Positions 55,122 through 63,961 of a stretch of DNA of 64,000 bases are shown here, in pieces. Each line of letters opens with the position of its first letter. Position 1 is the first letter of the stretch. This stretch comes from Alphaproteobacteria bacterium LSUCC0684 (GTDB lineage Bacteria > Pseudomonadota > Alphaproteobacteria > Puniceispirillales > UBA1172), in NCBI GenBank assembly GCA_041228335.1, contig CP166130.1:2070638-2134637 (forward strand), in the 5' to 3' direction. The notes under the pieces were generated by a model. It was not told the DNA's origin and searched no databases. It was given only the letters and a program-made list of their open reading frames with translations. The position numbers and the translations under genes were made by a program.

Positions 55122-56268
55122 TTCGTTCCACGAACCAGAAAAGACCAAGCGCGGCGATAAGGGCTGAGGCCGGGCTCGCCAGCCGCGGCTGATACCACGG
55201 CAGGCGGGCTGCCCGGAACGCCACCAGGATGAGCGGCGCCAGCACCAGGATCTGGCCGAGCTCAACCCCGATATTGAACGCCAGCATGTTGAGCGCAAGC
55301 GACGCGCCGCTGAAACCTGTCTCTGCCAGCACGAAGGCAAAACCAAGCCCGTGCAGGAGACCGAAGCCGAAAATGACCCCGAGCCGCAGCATCCCGAGCC
55401 GCGGCCGGATGATGTTTTCCACCCCGATCCAGGCGATGGAGAGCGCGATCAGCGGTTCGACCACCGCCGCCGGCACCTTCACCACCCCGAGGCTTGCCAG
55501 CGCAAGGGTAATGCTGTGGGCGACGGTGAAAATCGTCACCTGCCCGATCAGTGGCCGCCAGCGTGGCGAGAAGAAAAACAGCCCCATGATGAAGGCAATG
55601 TGATCAACCCCTTTCGGAATGATGTGAACGATGCCGATGCGGATATATTCCCCGAACACCGTGACCGCGGAGATATTTCGCGCCTGATCGGCAGATACGA
55701 TGGGCGCCGTCACGTCGCCGGGCAGGAGATAGACCGTATAGAGCATCTCATCCCCGGCCTCGGTGCTTTCTGTCTCGCCGATCCCGGCTACCTGCCGCAG
55801 AACCACCGGACCGAAGGCAGGGTCAGCCCGGAAGGTAATCTCGGCCTGGCCCGTCGGCAGTTTGGCGCTGAGCTGAACCCGCGTCAGTCGCGGCAGCGAC
55901 AGATCAGGTTCCGGCTCCACCATCACCTTATCAAGCCGAAGCGTCAGGGGGATGCCGTTATTCGCAACGTCAAACACCGGCAGGAGCGCCGCCGCCGCGG
56001 CACGGATCTCATTTCCAAGCACCTCGTCGTCAAGGCCGCGCAGCCGGTCATAGGCGGCCGCTTCAGGGGCGAGACCGGTATCCTCGATCTGGCTTGCGTC
56101 GATCCCCGCAAGCAGGACTTCACCATTGAACCTGATCTCAAGCTGGATTGATTCCTCACCGATGGCGATATCCGCCACCGCCGGCTGAATTTCATGGGCT
56201 TCGGCCTTTCCGGGCATCGCCGGTACAAGGAAAACGATCAACAGCATGAGGGTTCGACAGATCTTCAT
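55108..56268 (-). CDS. HupE/UreJ-type membrane protein
   Basis: A 386-residue protein. A signal peptide (MLLIVFLVPAMPGKAEAHE) leads to a periplasmic beta-rich domain of about 170 residues, and the C-terminal half has about six helices beginning HIIPKGVDHIAFIMGLFFF, the HupE/UreJ_2 signature. Members are linked to nickel or cobalt uptake, or are found near copper handling genes. ATG 56268 gives the signal peptide directly. It is divergent from the DUF4198 gene, and metal handling is the shared theme. Confidence 0.8.
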   Translation of the reverse strand: MKICRTLMLLIVFLVPAMPGKAEAHEIQPAVADIAIGEESIQLEIRFNGEVLLAGIDASQIEDTGLAPEAAAYDRLRGLDDEVLGNEIRAAAAALLPVFDVANNGIPLTLRLDKVMVEPEPDLSLPRLTRVQLSAKLPTGQAEITFRADPAFGPVVLRQVAGIGETESTEAGDEMLYTVYLLPGDVTAPIVSADQARNISAVTVFGEYIRIGIVHIIPKGVDHIAFIMGLFFFSPRWRPLIGQVTIFTVAHSITLALASLGVVKVPAAVVEPLIALSIAWIGVENIIRPRLGMLRLGVIFGFGLLHGLGFAFVLAETGFSGASLALNMLAFNIGVELGQILVLAPLILVAFRAARLPWYQPRLASPASALIAALGLFWFVERITAG

Positions 56269-56319
56269 GGGCAACTCCTTCACCTTGGCGGGGTAGCATA
56301 TTTCGGCTACCTTGTCCGC

Positions 56320-57147
56320 ATGAAACAGCGTGGTTTTCTTGCGGCTCTTGTCCTGCTTTTCGCCTGGCGCGGGGTGGCCGCGCATGAGCTCTGGCTCGAA
56401 CCGCTCAAGTGGCAGGCCGCCCCTGATACGGAAATCAGGGTGGCGATCCTGCTTGGCACCGGGATGCAGGGCAGCCAGCAGATCTACATGCCGGCATCTT
56501 TCCGGAGATTTGAGCAGATCACCCCTTCGGGCAGCCGCCCCGTCACCGGACGCATGGGCGACCGCCCCGCCGGAAACCTCACGGCAAAAGGTGACGGGCT
56601 AAATCTTTTCGTCTATGAGACGACGCCGCGACTTGTTCAATATGACCATCTTGACGACTTCGCCGCCTTTGCCCGCAAGAAGGGATATCCCGAAGCCGAA
56701 GATCAGCATCGCTCCAAAGGCCTGCCGGAGACATCCTTTGTTGAGCGCTACACCCGCCATGCCAAAAGCCTGATCAGCATCGGCACGCCGGCAGCGCCTG
56801 CCGCCGGGGAGGATCGCAGGCTTGGGCTTGAAGTGGAGTTCATCGCCCGGGAAAACCCCTATCGCTGGCAGGCAGGCCCGCTTGTTTTCGCTCTTGAAGT
56901 GGATGGCATGCCGCGCCCGGATGCTCAGGTCACGGTCATGTATCGGCAATCGGGCATCCCCGATGCCGCGGTGACCGAGATGGTGCTCAGGACCGATGCG
57001 AAAGGCATGATCGGGTTCACCCCCAGGCGCGGGTATATCTATCTTCTTGATCACGTGGACCTTGCCGCCGCCACTCGCGAGGAGGCGGATGGCGCACGCT
57101 GGATATCGAGATGGGGATCACTCACCTTCCTTGTTCCCGATGCCTGA
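56320..57147 (+). CDS. DUF4198 periplasmic protein (NikM-like)
   Basis: A 275-residue exported protein. A signal peptide (GFLAALVLLFAWRGVAAHE) is followed by AHELWLEPLKWQ, the N-terminal motif of DUF4198 proteins whose exposed His after cleavage may bind a metal. Further beta-strand regions (LGLEVEFIAREN, FALEVDGMPRPDAQVTVMY) fit an Ig-like fold. Such proteins often sit beside cobalt/nickel transporters. Divergent from the HupE-type gene by about 50 bases. Function is inferred. Confidence 0.75.
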   Translation: MKQRGFLAALVLLFAWRGVAAHELWLEPLKWQAAPDTEIRVAILLGTGMQGSQQIYMPASFRRFEQITPSGSRPVTGRMGDRPAGNLTAKGDGLNLFVYETTPRLVQYDHLDDFAAFARKKGYPEAEDQHRSKGLPETSFVERYTRHAKSLISIGTPAAPAAGEDRRLGLEVEFIARENPYRWQAGPLVFALEVDGMPRPDAQVTVMYRQSGIPDAAVTEMVLRTDAKGMIGFTPRRGYIYLLDHVDLAAATREEADGARWISRWGSLTFLVPDA

Positions 57148-57191
57148 TGGCCGGGGGAAGGGAGAAAGGCGAAACCGCCTGCTCTTGTCTT

Positions 57192-57944
57192 TCAGATCTC
57201 GATGGTGTTGCTGATCCTTGCCGCGGCGTCGGTCAGGAGTTTGCGGCAGGCCATGGCATCATCAAGCGAAAACCTCGGCTTCGGGCCATGGACGGCGAGG
57301 GCGGCATGGAAGCGTCGGCGCGCATCGCGGACAGGCACGGCCACCGCCACCATGGCGTCATAGAACTCTTCCCGGTCAAGGGCATATCCCTGGGTGGCGA
57401 TCACCTCAAGCTCACGTTCGAGCGACGCCACCGTCCGGTGGGTATGCGCCGTGAAGGCCCGCAGATCGAGACTGTCGAGCATCACCCGGCGCTTGGCCGC
57501 CGGCAGGTGCGCAAGATAGGTCTTGCCGCTGGCGGTGCAGTGGAACGGAACATGCGAGCCGATGGGCAGCTGGACCCGGAACGCCCAGTTGGTTTCGATC
57601 CGGTCGGCATAGAACATGCCTTTTGTCTCGGGCCGGACAAAATTGATCGTCTCTCTTACGGCATGGGCGACATCCAGCAGGATCTGATGGCGCGCCGCGT
57701 GCATGGTGCTGTGCCGCGACAGATTGTTGAAGAGATCAAAAAGACGCTGGCGCGGGAACAGGCGCTTGTTGCGCTTGTCGATATACCCTTCACTTATGAG
57801 GGTGTTGCAGAGCCGGTGCAGACTCTGTTTGGGCCAGCCAAGACGCGCGTTGATTTCGGTCGGCGTCAACGGGCTGTCCGCCTCGGCGATCGTCTCGAGG
57901 ATACGCAATATCCTCAGATTTGGCGGGGTATTATCCTGGCTCAT
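57192..57944 (-). CDS. IclR-family transcriptional regulator
   Basis: A 250-residue regulator. The N-terminal winged helix is LRILRILETIAEADSPLTPTEINAR with KQSLHRLCNTLISEGYI as the recognition part. The C-terminal IclR effector domain contains GSHVPFHCTASGKTYLAHLP and VAVPVRDARRRFHAALAVHG. It is divergent from the GMC oxidoreductase gene, with a palindrome in the gap, so it probably controls that gene and perhaps the following TRAP system. ATG 57944 is preferred to 57959. Confidence 0.9.
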   Translation of the reverse strand: MSQDNTPPNLRILRILETIAEADSPLTPTEINARLGWPKQSLHRLCNTLISEGYIDKRNKRLFPRQRLFDLFNNLSRHSTMHAARHQILLDVAHAVRETINFVRPETKGMFYADRIETNWAFRVQLPIGSHVPFHCTASGKTYLAHLPAAKRRVMLDSLDLRAFTAHTHRTVASLERELEVIATQGYALDREEFYDAMVAVAVPVRDARRRFHAALAVHGPKPRFSLDDAMACRKLLTDAAARISNTIEI

Positions 57945-58038
57945 GCCGCTTAGTCCCAATAATTGATATCAAACCACGGCCTGATCGTTTTTTACTTGAA
58001 AGCTGAACCGAATCAGGCATCGTGTGATTATTATATAT

Positions 58039-58064
58039 AAAAAGAGACTATTAGTCTCATTTTT
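58039..58064. promoter_or_regulatory. Palindrome in the IclR-GMC intergenic region
   Basis: GAGAC (58044-58048) and GTCTC (58054-58058) flank a 5-base centre, and the symmetry continues outwards as an A-run on the left and a T-run on the right after one mismatch. It lies about 20 bases before the GMC start. It can be read as an IclR operator or as a terminator-like hairpin. Confidence 0.45.
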
Positions 58065-58084
58065 TAACTGATTTGGTGGTGAGG

Positions 58085-59680
58085 GTGGAATTTGACTTTC
58101 TGGTCATAGGCGCGGGATCGGCTGGATGCGTGGTCGCCAACCGGCTTTCGGCAAACCCGGATTACCGGGTCGGCCTCATTGAAGCCGGCGGCCCGGACAC
58201 CTCGCCCTGGATTCATATTCCCGTGGGATATTTCAAGACCATGGGCAATCCGGCCACCGACTGGTGCTACCAGACCGAACCTGACCCCGGCCTTAACGGC
58301 CGCTCGCTGAACTGGCCGCGTGGCAAGGTGCTTGGCGGCAGCAGCTCGATCAACGGGCTTCTCTATGTTCGCGGCCAGCCGCAGGATTACGATCACTGGC
58401 GCCAGCTGGGCAATACCGGCTGGGGATGGGATGATGTCCTGCCGCATTTCAGGCAGATTGAAAAATGGGAGCGGGGAGAGAGCGCCGATCGCGGTGGCCA
58501 TGGCCCGCTGGAGGTCAGTGAAAACAGGCTGCGGCGTGAAATTGTCGATGCCTGGATGAAGGCGGCGGTAGAGGATGGCCATCCCTGGACCGATGATTAC
58601 AACAGCGGCAATCAGGAAGGGGTCAGCAATTACCAGATGACCATGAGAGCTGGCCTTCGCTGCAGCAGCGCGGTGGCGTTTCTGAAACCTGCACGCCGCC
58701 GCCCCAATCTTGAGGTTTTCACCCATGCCCTCACGGAGCGTATCCGGGTTGAGGGCAATCGCGCCATCGGCGTCACGATCCGGCGGGGCAATGATGTCCA
58801 GGAACTCACCGCCCGGCGGGAGATCATCCTCTCTGCCGGCGCCATCAACTCCCCGCAGATCCTGATGCTGTCGGGCATCGGCCCTGCCGGGACATTAAAG
58901 AAACACGGGATACCCGTCATCCGGGCCCTGCCCGGGGTCGGCCGGAATCTTCAGGATCACCTGCAGGCACGGCCGGTGTTCAAATGTTCGGCCAGCACCA
59001 TCAATACCGAAACCCGGAACATCTTTCAGAAAGTCGGCATCGCCATCCAGTTTGCCTTCACCCGGTCAGGTCCGATGACCATGGCCGCCAGCCTTGGCGC
59101 CGCGTTTCTGAAAACGCATCCAGAGAGGCATACCCCCGATATTCAGTTTCATATCCAGCCGTTCAGCGCTGACAGCCCCGGTGAAGGAACACATCCCTTT
59201 TCGGCCTTCACCGCTTCGGTCACCCAGCTTCGTCCCGAAAGCACGGGTCATATCACGCTTAAATCGGGCCGGGCGGGCGATTACCCCGCCATCCACCCGA
59301 ACTATCTTGCGACCAAGACCGATTGCGACACCCTCGTTGAAGGGATCAAGATGGCGCGGCGGATTTCCGGGCTCGATCCGGTCCGGTCCCTGATCACGGC
59401 AGAACATGCCCCGGGCGACGCGGTGGCCGCGGATGATGATGCGGCCATCCTGGACTGGGCCCGCAACACCGCCACCACCATCTATCATCCGACCGGCACC
59501 TGCAAGATGGGCCGCGATGATATGGCGGTGGTGGATGAACGGCTCCGGGTTCACGGCATCACGGGGCTGCGGGTTGCCGATGCCTCGATCATGCCGACCA
59601 TCACGTCGGGCAACACCAACGCCCCGGCGATCATGATCGGCGCCAAACTCTCGTCGATGGTACTGGAGGACGCGGGATGA
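58085..59680 (+). CDS. GMC-family oxidoreductase (choline dehydrogenase-like)
   Basis: A flavoprotein of about 531 residues. The FAD motif is FLVIGAGSAGCVVANRLS, the GMC signature is PRGKVLGGSSSINGLLYVRG, and the C-terminal HPTGTCKMG and TSGNTNAPAIMIG hold the catalytic His and Asn. It oxidises an alcohol, possibly choline-like or another polyol. There is no ATG; GTG 58085 follows a GGTGG site, and TTG 58073 or GTG 58079 are alternatives. Its stop overlaps the TerC gene by four bases. Divergent from IclR. Confidence 0.87.
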   Translation: MEFDFLVIGAGSAGCVVANRLSANPDYRVGLIEAGGPDTSPWIHIPVGYFKTMGNPATDWCYQTEPDPGLNGRSLNWPRGKVLGGSSSINGLLYVRGQPQDYDHWRQLGNTGWGWDDVLPHFRQIEKWERGESADRGGHGPLEVSENRLRREIVDAWMKAAVEDGHPWTDDYNSGNQEGVSNYQMTMRAGLRCSSAVAFLKPARRRPNLEVFTHALTERIRVEGNRAIGVTIRRGNDVQELTARREIILSAGAINSPQILMLSGIGPAGTLKKHGIPVIRALPGVGRNLQDHLQARPVFKCSASTINTETRNIFQKVGIAIQFAFTRSGPMTMAASLGAAFLKTHPERHTPDIQFHIQPFSADSPGEGTHPFSAFTASVTQLRPESTGHITLKSGRAGDYPAIHPNYLATKTDCDTLVEGIKMARRISGLDPVRSLITAEHAPGDAVAADDDAAILDWARNTATTIYHPTGTCKMGRDDMAVVDERLRVHGITGLRVADASIMPTITSGNTNAPAIMIGAKLSSMVLEDAG

Positions 59681-60318
59681 CCGGGCTTGCCCTCGAAGGA
59701 CTGGCGTTCGATCTGCCGACGATCACCCGCATCGGCCAGATCATTTTTGCCGATATCATCCTTTCCGGAGATAATGCCCTTGTCATCGGCATGGCCGCCG
59801 CCGGGCTCAGCCCGAAACTGCGTCGGCGGGCCATTGTCTTCGGCATGGCGATGGCAGCCGGGCTGCGGATCTTCTTTGCGGTGATTGCCTCCTTCCTGCT
59901 GGGGATCAAGGGAATACTTCTCATCGGCGGCGGGCTGCTGGCCTGGGTGTGCTGGCGTTTTTACAAGGATCTCAAGGAATTCAATTCAGGCACCGCAGCC
60001 ACCCCCGAAGAGATGGATGAAACGGAACGTCCCAACACCATCGGCCGGGCGCTCATCACGATCCTGATTGCCGATGTGTCCATGTCGATCGACAATATTG
60101 TTGCGGTTGCCGCCATCGCCCGGGACAACACGACCCTTCTCGTCTTCGGGCTGGCGCTGGCAATCGCATTGATGGCGTTTTTCGCCTCCATGATCATGCG
60201 CATCATGGTGCGCTACAGATGGCTTTCATATCTTGGTCTGTTCTTTCTGATCTACCTTGCGGGGGTGATGATCTATGACGGGATGATGGAATTAAGACCA
60301 TGGCAACTCGTGGCGTGA
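59677..60318 (+). CDS. TerC family membrane protein
   Basis: A 213-residue integral membrane protein with about six helices. ADIILSGDNALVIGMAAAGL with the conserved acidic Asp-Asn, and later ITILIADVSMSIDNIVAVAA, are the TerC repeats. Members are linked to manganese or calcium efflux across the inner membrane and to protein metalation. Coupled to the GMC gene by a four-base overlap (ATGA), an arrangement whose reason is not obvious. Confidence 0.88.
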   Translation: MTGLALEGLAFDLPTITRIGQIIFADIILSGDNALVIGMAAAGLSPKLRRRAIVFGMAMAAGLRIFFAVIASFLLGIKGILLIGGGLLAWVCWRFYKDLKEFNSGTAATPEEMDETERPNTIGRALITILIADVSMSIDNIVAVAAIARDNTTLLVFGLALAIALMAFFASMIMRIMVRYRWLSYLGLFFLIYLAGVMIYDGMMELRPWQLVA

Positions 60319-60496
60319 AGGAGCGCCGGACCATGGCCTGCAATAGGAATTGGGCAGATCGGGCAAAGCCGTGAACGGCCAGCCTGATCCCCGATAGAGT
60401 AGAGCGGAATTCGCATCAGGGCTGGAAGCCTTCACCAAACCTGATGACCGTTCAACAACCCAGAGAAGGCATGTGCAAATGACAGGGAGGATACTC

Positions 60497-61612
60497 ATGT
60501 CAAACCTAAATAAACTGCTCAGCGCAGCGGCGTCAGCCATCATTGGTCTGGCCATGCTCGCTGTACCAGCCCTGGTTCAGGCCAAGGAAGTCACGATCAG
60601 GGTTCAGTCGGTTATTCCAGCCGCAGCGGACGAAGTGACGATGCTCAATGAATTTGCCGCTGACGTCGCGGCCCTGACCAATGGCGAGGTGAAAATCGAG
60701 GTACTGCCAGCCGGGGCCGTTGTCGGCGTTCAGGAAACTCTTGACGCTGTTGATTCCGGCCTCATCGAAGGTGGTTTTGCCTGGACACATTACTGGTCCG
60801 GCAAGCATCCGGCAGCCATGCTGTTCGGCTCACCTGTTGCTGGCGCCGGTGTCGGGATCGACAATATCGCGTTTCTGTCCTGGTTCCAGTACGGCGGTGG
60901 CCGTGAGCTTTATGACGAGTTGTGGAGTGAAATGGGCGTGAACGTGAAGGGCTTCATGCTTCAGCCCGTCGGCCCGGAAGCGCTGGGCTGGTTCAAGGAG
61001 CCGATCAACTCAATGGAAGATTTCCGCAAGTATCGTTTCCGGACACCTCCGGGCATTCCCGGCCAGACCTACAAGGATATCGGTGTTGCATCGGTAGCCA
61101 TGGGTGGCGGGGATATCCTGCCTGCACTTGAAAAAGGCACGATCGATGCCGCTGAATGGTGCTGCCCGAAGCCGGATTCCGTCTTCGGTTTCCAGAAAGT
61201 CCTGAAGCATTACTATCTGCAGGGCCTCCATCAGGTGGTGGTGAACGCTGACCTCTACATTAACGGGGATGTGTACAACTCCCTCACCGATCACCAGAAA
61301 AAAGCTCTTGAAGTTGCCGCCAATGCGTCGCTGTCCAAGGCCATGTCCTACCGGATCTACGAGAACGGCAAGGCACTCAAGGACCTGACGGAAAATCACG
61401 GCGTCATCCTGCATGATACGCCGGCGGATTACTTCCCGGCCTACATGAATGCCGCCAAGGCATCGCTGGAAAAGAACGCCGCGGAAAACGCCTTCTTTGC
61501 CAAGGTCTGGCAGTCCCAGAAGGATTTTGCTGCCATCGCCGTCCCGTTCTGGGCCGGAGCACAGGCATCGAACGCCGCGCTGGGCAAGGCTTTTGCCGAT
61601 AGCGTGAAGTAA
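60497..61612 (+). CDS. TRAP substrate-binding protein (DctP-type)
   Basis: A 371-residue exported protein. Signal peptide: a basic start, AAASAIIGLAMLAVPALVQA, then mature KEVTIRVQSVIP. FRKYRFRTPPGIPG carries the carboxylate-binding Arg, and GGGDILPALEKGTIDAAEWCCP is typical of the DctP/TakP group. A GGGAGG site precedes ATG 60497. It is followed by a hairpin and then a fused permease gene. Ligand is unknown; a carboxylate or sulfonate is likely. Confidence 0.88.
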   Translation: MSNLNKLLSAAASAIIGLAMLAVPALVQAKEVTIRVQSVIPAAADEVTMLNEFAADVAALTNGEVKIEVLPAGAVVGVQETLDAVDSGLIEGGFAWTHYWSGKHPAAMLFGSPVAGAGVGIDNIAFLSWFQYGGGRELYDELWSEMGVNVKGFMLQPVGPEALGWFKEPINSMEDFRKYRFRTPPGIPGQTYKDIGVASVAMGGGDILPALEKGTIDAAEWCCPKPDSVFGFQKVLKHYYLQGLHQVVVNADLYINGDVYNSLTDHQKKALEVAANASLSKAMSYRIYENGKALKDLTENHGVILHDTPADYFPAYMNAAKASLEKNAAENAFFAKVWQSQKDFAAIAVPFWAGAQASNAALGKAFADSVK

Positions 61613-61621
61613 CATCACCAC

Positions 61622-61650
61622 CAGCAGGAGCGCCGCCGGTGCTCCTGCTG
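61622..61650 (+). other. Stem-loop between dctP and dctQM
   Basis: A perfect 10-bp stem CAGCAGGAGC / GCTCCTGCTG (61622-61631 and 61641-61650) with a 9-base loop. No T-run follows, so it is more likely an mRNA-protecting stem-loop than a terminator. It would favour binding-protein mRNA over permease mRNA. Confidence 0.65.
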
Positions 61651-61683
61651 ACCGAACACAAGCACAGGGCAGGGAGAACAGAC

Positions 61684-63933
61684 ATGGCTGCGGATGAACC
61701 GATCGGTGATCTTGACATTACCGATGAGCTGATTGCAGAAAGACGGGCAGACCAGCCCGGGCAAACACCGGAAGACATGCATCCCGTCGCGAGATTTCTC
61801 GTGGGAAATATTGATCTGCTCAATCACTGGGTCGGGAAACTGACCTGCCTGTTGCTGATCCCGGTTATTGCCGCCATGGTGTATGAAGTGGTGGCACGCA
61901 AAGTTTTCATTTCACCCACAACCTGGGCTTACGATACCTCGCGCATGTTCAGCGGCGCGATGTTCATGCTCGGGGCCGGGTACGCGCTGATGCGCGGGGT
62001 GCATATCCGGGCTGATTTCCTGTTCCGGAACTGGTCGCCGCGGACACAGGCGCTGGTGGATACAGCGCTCTATTTCCTGTTCTATTTTCCGGCCATGATC
62101 TTCTTCCTCAAGATTTCCACCGATTACACCCTCAAGGCCTGGCTGACCTGGGAACGGTCGATGGACACCACCTTGATGGCGCCGCTGGCACCGGCGCGGA
62201 CGGCCATGCCGCTTGGCGCGCTGTTTCTGCTGCTTCAGGGCATCGCCGAAACCCTGCGCTGCCTGCATGCGCTCGATGACAAGACACGTCGGCTGATCAC
62301 CCGCCTCATCCCTCTTTATGTCGTGGTCCTGCTGGTGATTTTCTCGAATACCTTTTATCCGGGCCTGATACCTTTTGTTGAGTTTGCTGATATTACGCTC
62401 AAGGGCGCAGGAGGCATCCCCGGTGAGTGGATCGGGGTCATCATGATCGCGGTGATGCTCCTGGCGATCTTTGTCGGCTTCCCCATCTCCTTTACCCTGA
62501 TCTTTCTTGCCTTTGTCTTCGGGGCCTGGGGTTTCAGCGGCAAACTGGTCTTCTACCTGCAGACGCTGCAGTTCAACAACGTGATGCTGGAACAGACACT
62601 GGCCGCCGTGCCGCTCTTTGTCTTCATGGGGATCATGATGGAACAGGCAGGGCTTATGGAACGGCTTTTCACCTCGGTGCAGCTGATGCTGTCGCGGACA
62701 CGCGGGGCGCTCTATCTTGCCGTGCTTTTTGTCTCGACCATCTTTGCCGCGGCCACCGGTATTGTCGGCGCCTCGGTCACCATTCTCGGGATCATGGCGG
62801 CCAAGACGATGAACCGTTCGGGCTATGATGTGCGGCTTGCGGCGGGGACAATCACCGCCGGCGGCACCCTCGGCATTCTCATCCCGCCCTCGATCATGCT
62901 GGTGGTGATGGGGCCGGTGCTTGAAGTGCCGGTGACCGATCTCTTCTCCGCTGCCATCATCCCCGGGATAATGCTGGCCTCGCTCTATGCCGGTTATGCG
63001 CTGCTGCGCTGCTGGCTCAACCCGTCGCTGGGCCCTATTCTTCCGGCCGAAGATCAGCCCAAGACTTCGAATCTCTACTGGCTTGAAGCCCTGCTGGTCA
63101 TCAGCTCGATCGTGATCCTTTTCACGCTGATGGTGCAGGCGCTCTCCGGCAATCTCGCGGGGCTGTTCCCGTTCTCGTCCTTCCTCTTGCCGCTGGGATG
63201 GGCCGGGATCATGTATGCCGCTTCCATCTGGGTGAAGAACGCACGGCCAGCGGGGTTCTTCTTCTCCGATCTCTGGCATGAATTCTTCATGGGTCTGGTG
63301 CCGCCATCGGCGCTGGTGGCGTTTGCGCTCGGCTCCATCCTCTTTGGCTGGGCGACGCCGACCGAAGGTGCGGGCTGCGGGGCATTTGGCGCGCTGGTGC
63401 TGTCGCTGGTCTACCGCAAGCTCAACCGCCAGCGGCTGTTTGATGCGCTGGTGAAAACCCTTGAAATCTCGGTGCTGATCCTGTTCCTTGTGGCGGCGTC
63501 CAATTTCTTCGGGGCGGTGTTCTCGCGCCTCGGAACGCCGATGATGCTGACGGAATTTCTCCTTTCATGGGAAATGTCGGCGACCCTGGTGCTGATCATC
63601 ATCATGGCCCTGATCTTCCTGTTGGGCTGGCCGCTGGAATGGGTGCCGATCGTGCTGATCATCGTGCCTATCCTGATCCCTGTTCTCATCAAACTCGATA
63701 TCAACCTGACCTGGTTCGGTATTCTGGTTGCGGTGAATCTGCAGACGGCCTGGCTCAGCCCGCCGGTGGCGTTATCGGCCTATTTCCTGAAAGGCGTGGT
63801 GCCCGAATGGGATCTGAAAGACATCTATATCGGCATGATGCAGTTCATGGTGATCCAGCTCATCGGGCTGACGCTGATCTTCATCTTCCCGGAAATCGCC
63901 CTGTGGCTGCCTGAATATATCTATGGCAAATAA
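61684..63933 (+). CDS. Fused TRAP permease (DctQ-DctM)
   Basis: A 749-residue protein. The first 240 residues form a DctQ-type small permease (four helices, with MLGAGYALMRGVHIRADFLF carrying the conserved R-x-D motif). The rest is a DctM domain with MGIMMEQAGLMERLFTSVQLML, ATGIVGASVTILGIMAAKTM and GILIPPSIMLVVMGPVLEVP. Fusion of the two is a known TRAP variant. A GGGAG site supports ATG 61684 over 61639. It completes the import system begun by the dctP gene. Confidence 0.9.
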   Translation: MAADEPIGDLDITDELIAERRADQPGQTPEDMHPVARFLVGNIDLLNHWVGKLTCLLLIPVIAAMVYEVVARKVFISPTTWAYDTSRMFSGAMFMLGAGYALMRGVHIRADFLFRNWSPRTQALVDTALYFLFYFPAMIFFLKISTDYTLKAWLTWERSMDTTLMAPLAPARTAMPLGALFLLLQGIAETLRCLHALDDKTRRLITRLIPLYVVVLLVIFSNTFYPGLIPFVEFADITLKGAGGIPGEWIGVIMIAVMLLAIFVGFPISFTLIFLAFVFGAWGFSGKLVFYLQTLQFNNVMLEQTLAAVPLFVFMGIMMEQAGLMERLFTSVQLMLSRTRGALYLAVLFVSTIFAAATGIVGASVTILGIMAAKTMNRSGYDVRLAAGTITAGGTLGILIPPSIMLVVMGPVLEVPVTDLFSAAIIPGIMLASLYAGYALLRCWLNPSLGPILPAEDQPKTSNLYWLEALLVISSIVILFTLMVQALSGNLAGLFPFSSFLLPLGWAGIMYAASIWVKNARPAGFFFSDLWHEFFMGLVPPSALVAFALGSILFGWATPTEGAGCGAFGALVLSLVYRKLNRQRLFDALVKTLEISVLILFLVAASNFFGAVFSRLGTPMMLTEFLLSWEMSATLVLIIIMALIFLLGWPLEWVPIVLIIVPILIPVLIKLDINLTWFGILVAVNLQTAWLSPPVALSAYFLKGVVPEWDLKDIYIGMMQFMVIQLIGLTLIFIFPEIALWLPEYIYGK

Positions 63934-63961
63934 CCCTCTTTGTTGGAGTATGTGAGGAACC

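Noticed and set aside
61912-63279. 455-codon open frame antisense to dctQM
   Set aside because: Its translation is charged, repetitive and His-rich, as expected from the reverse of a membrane protein gene.
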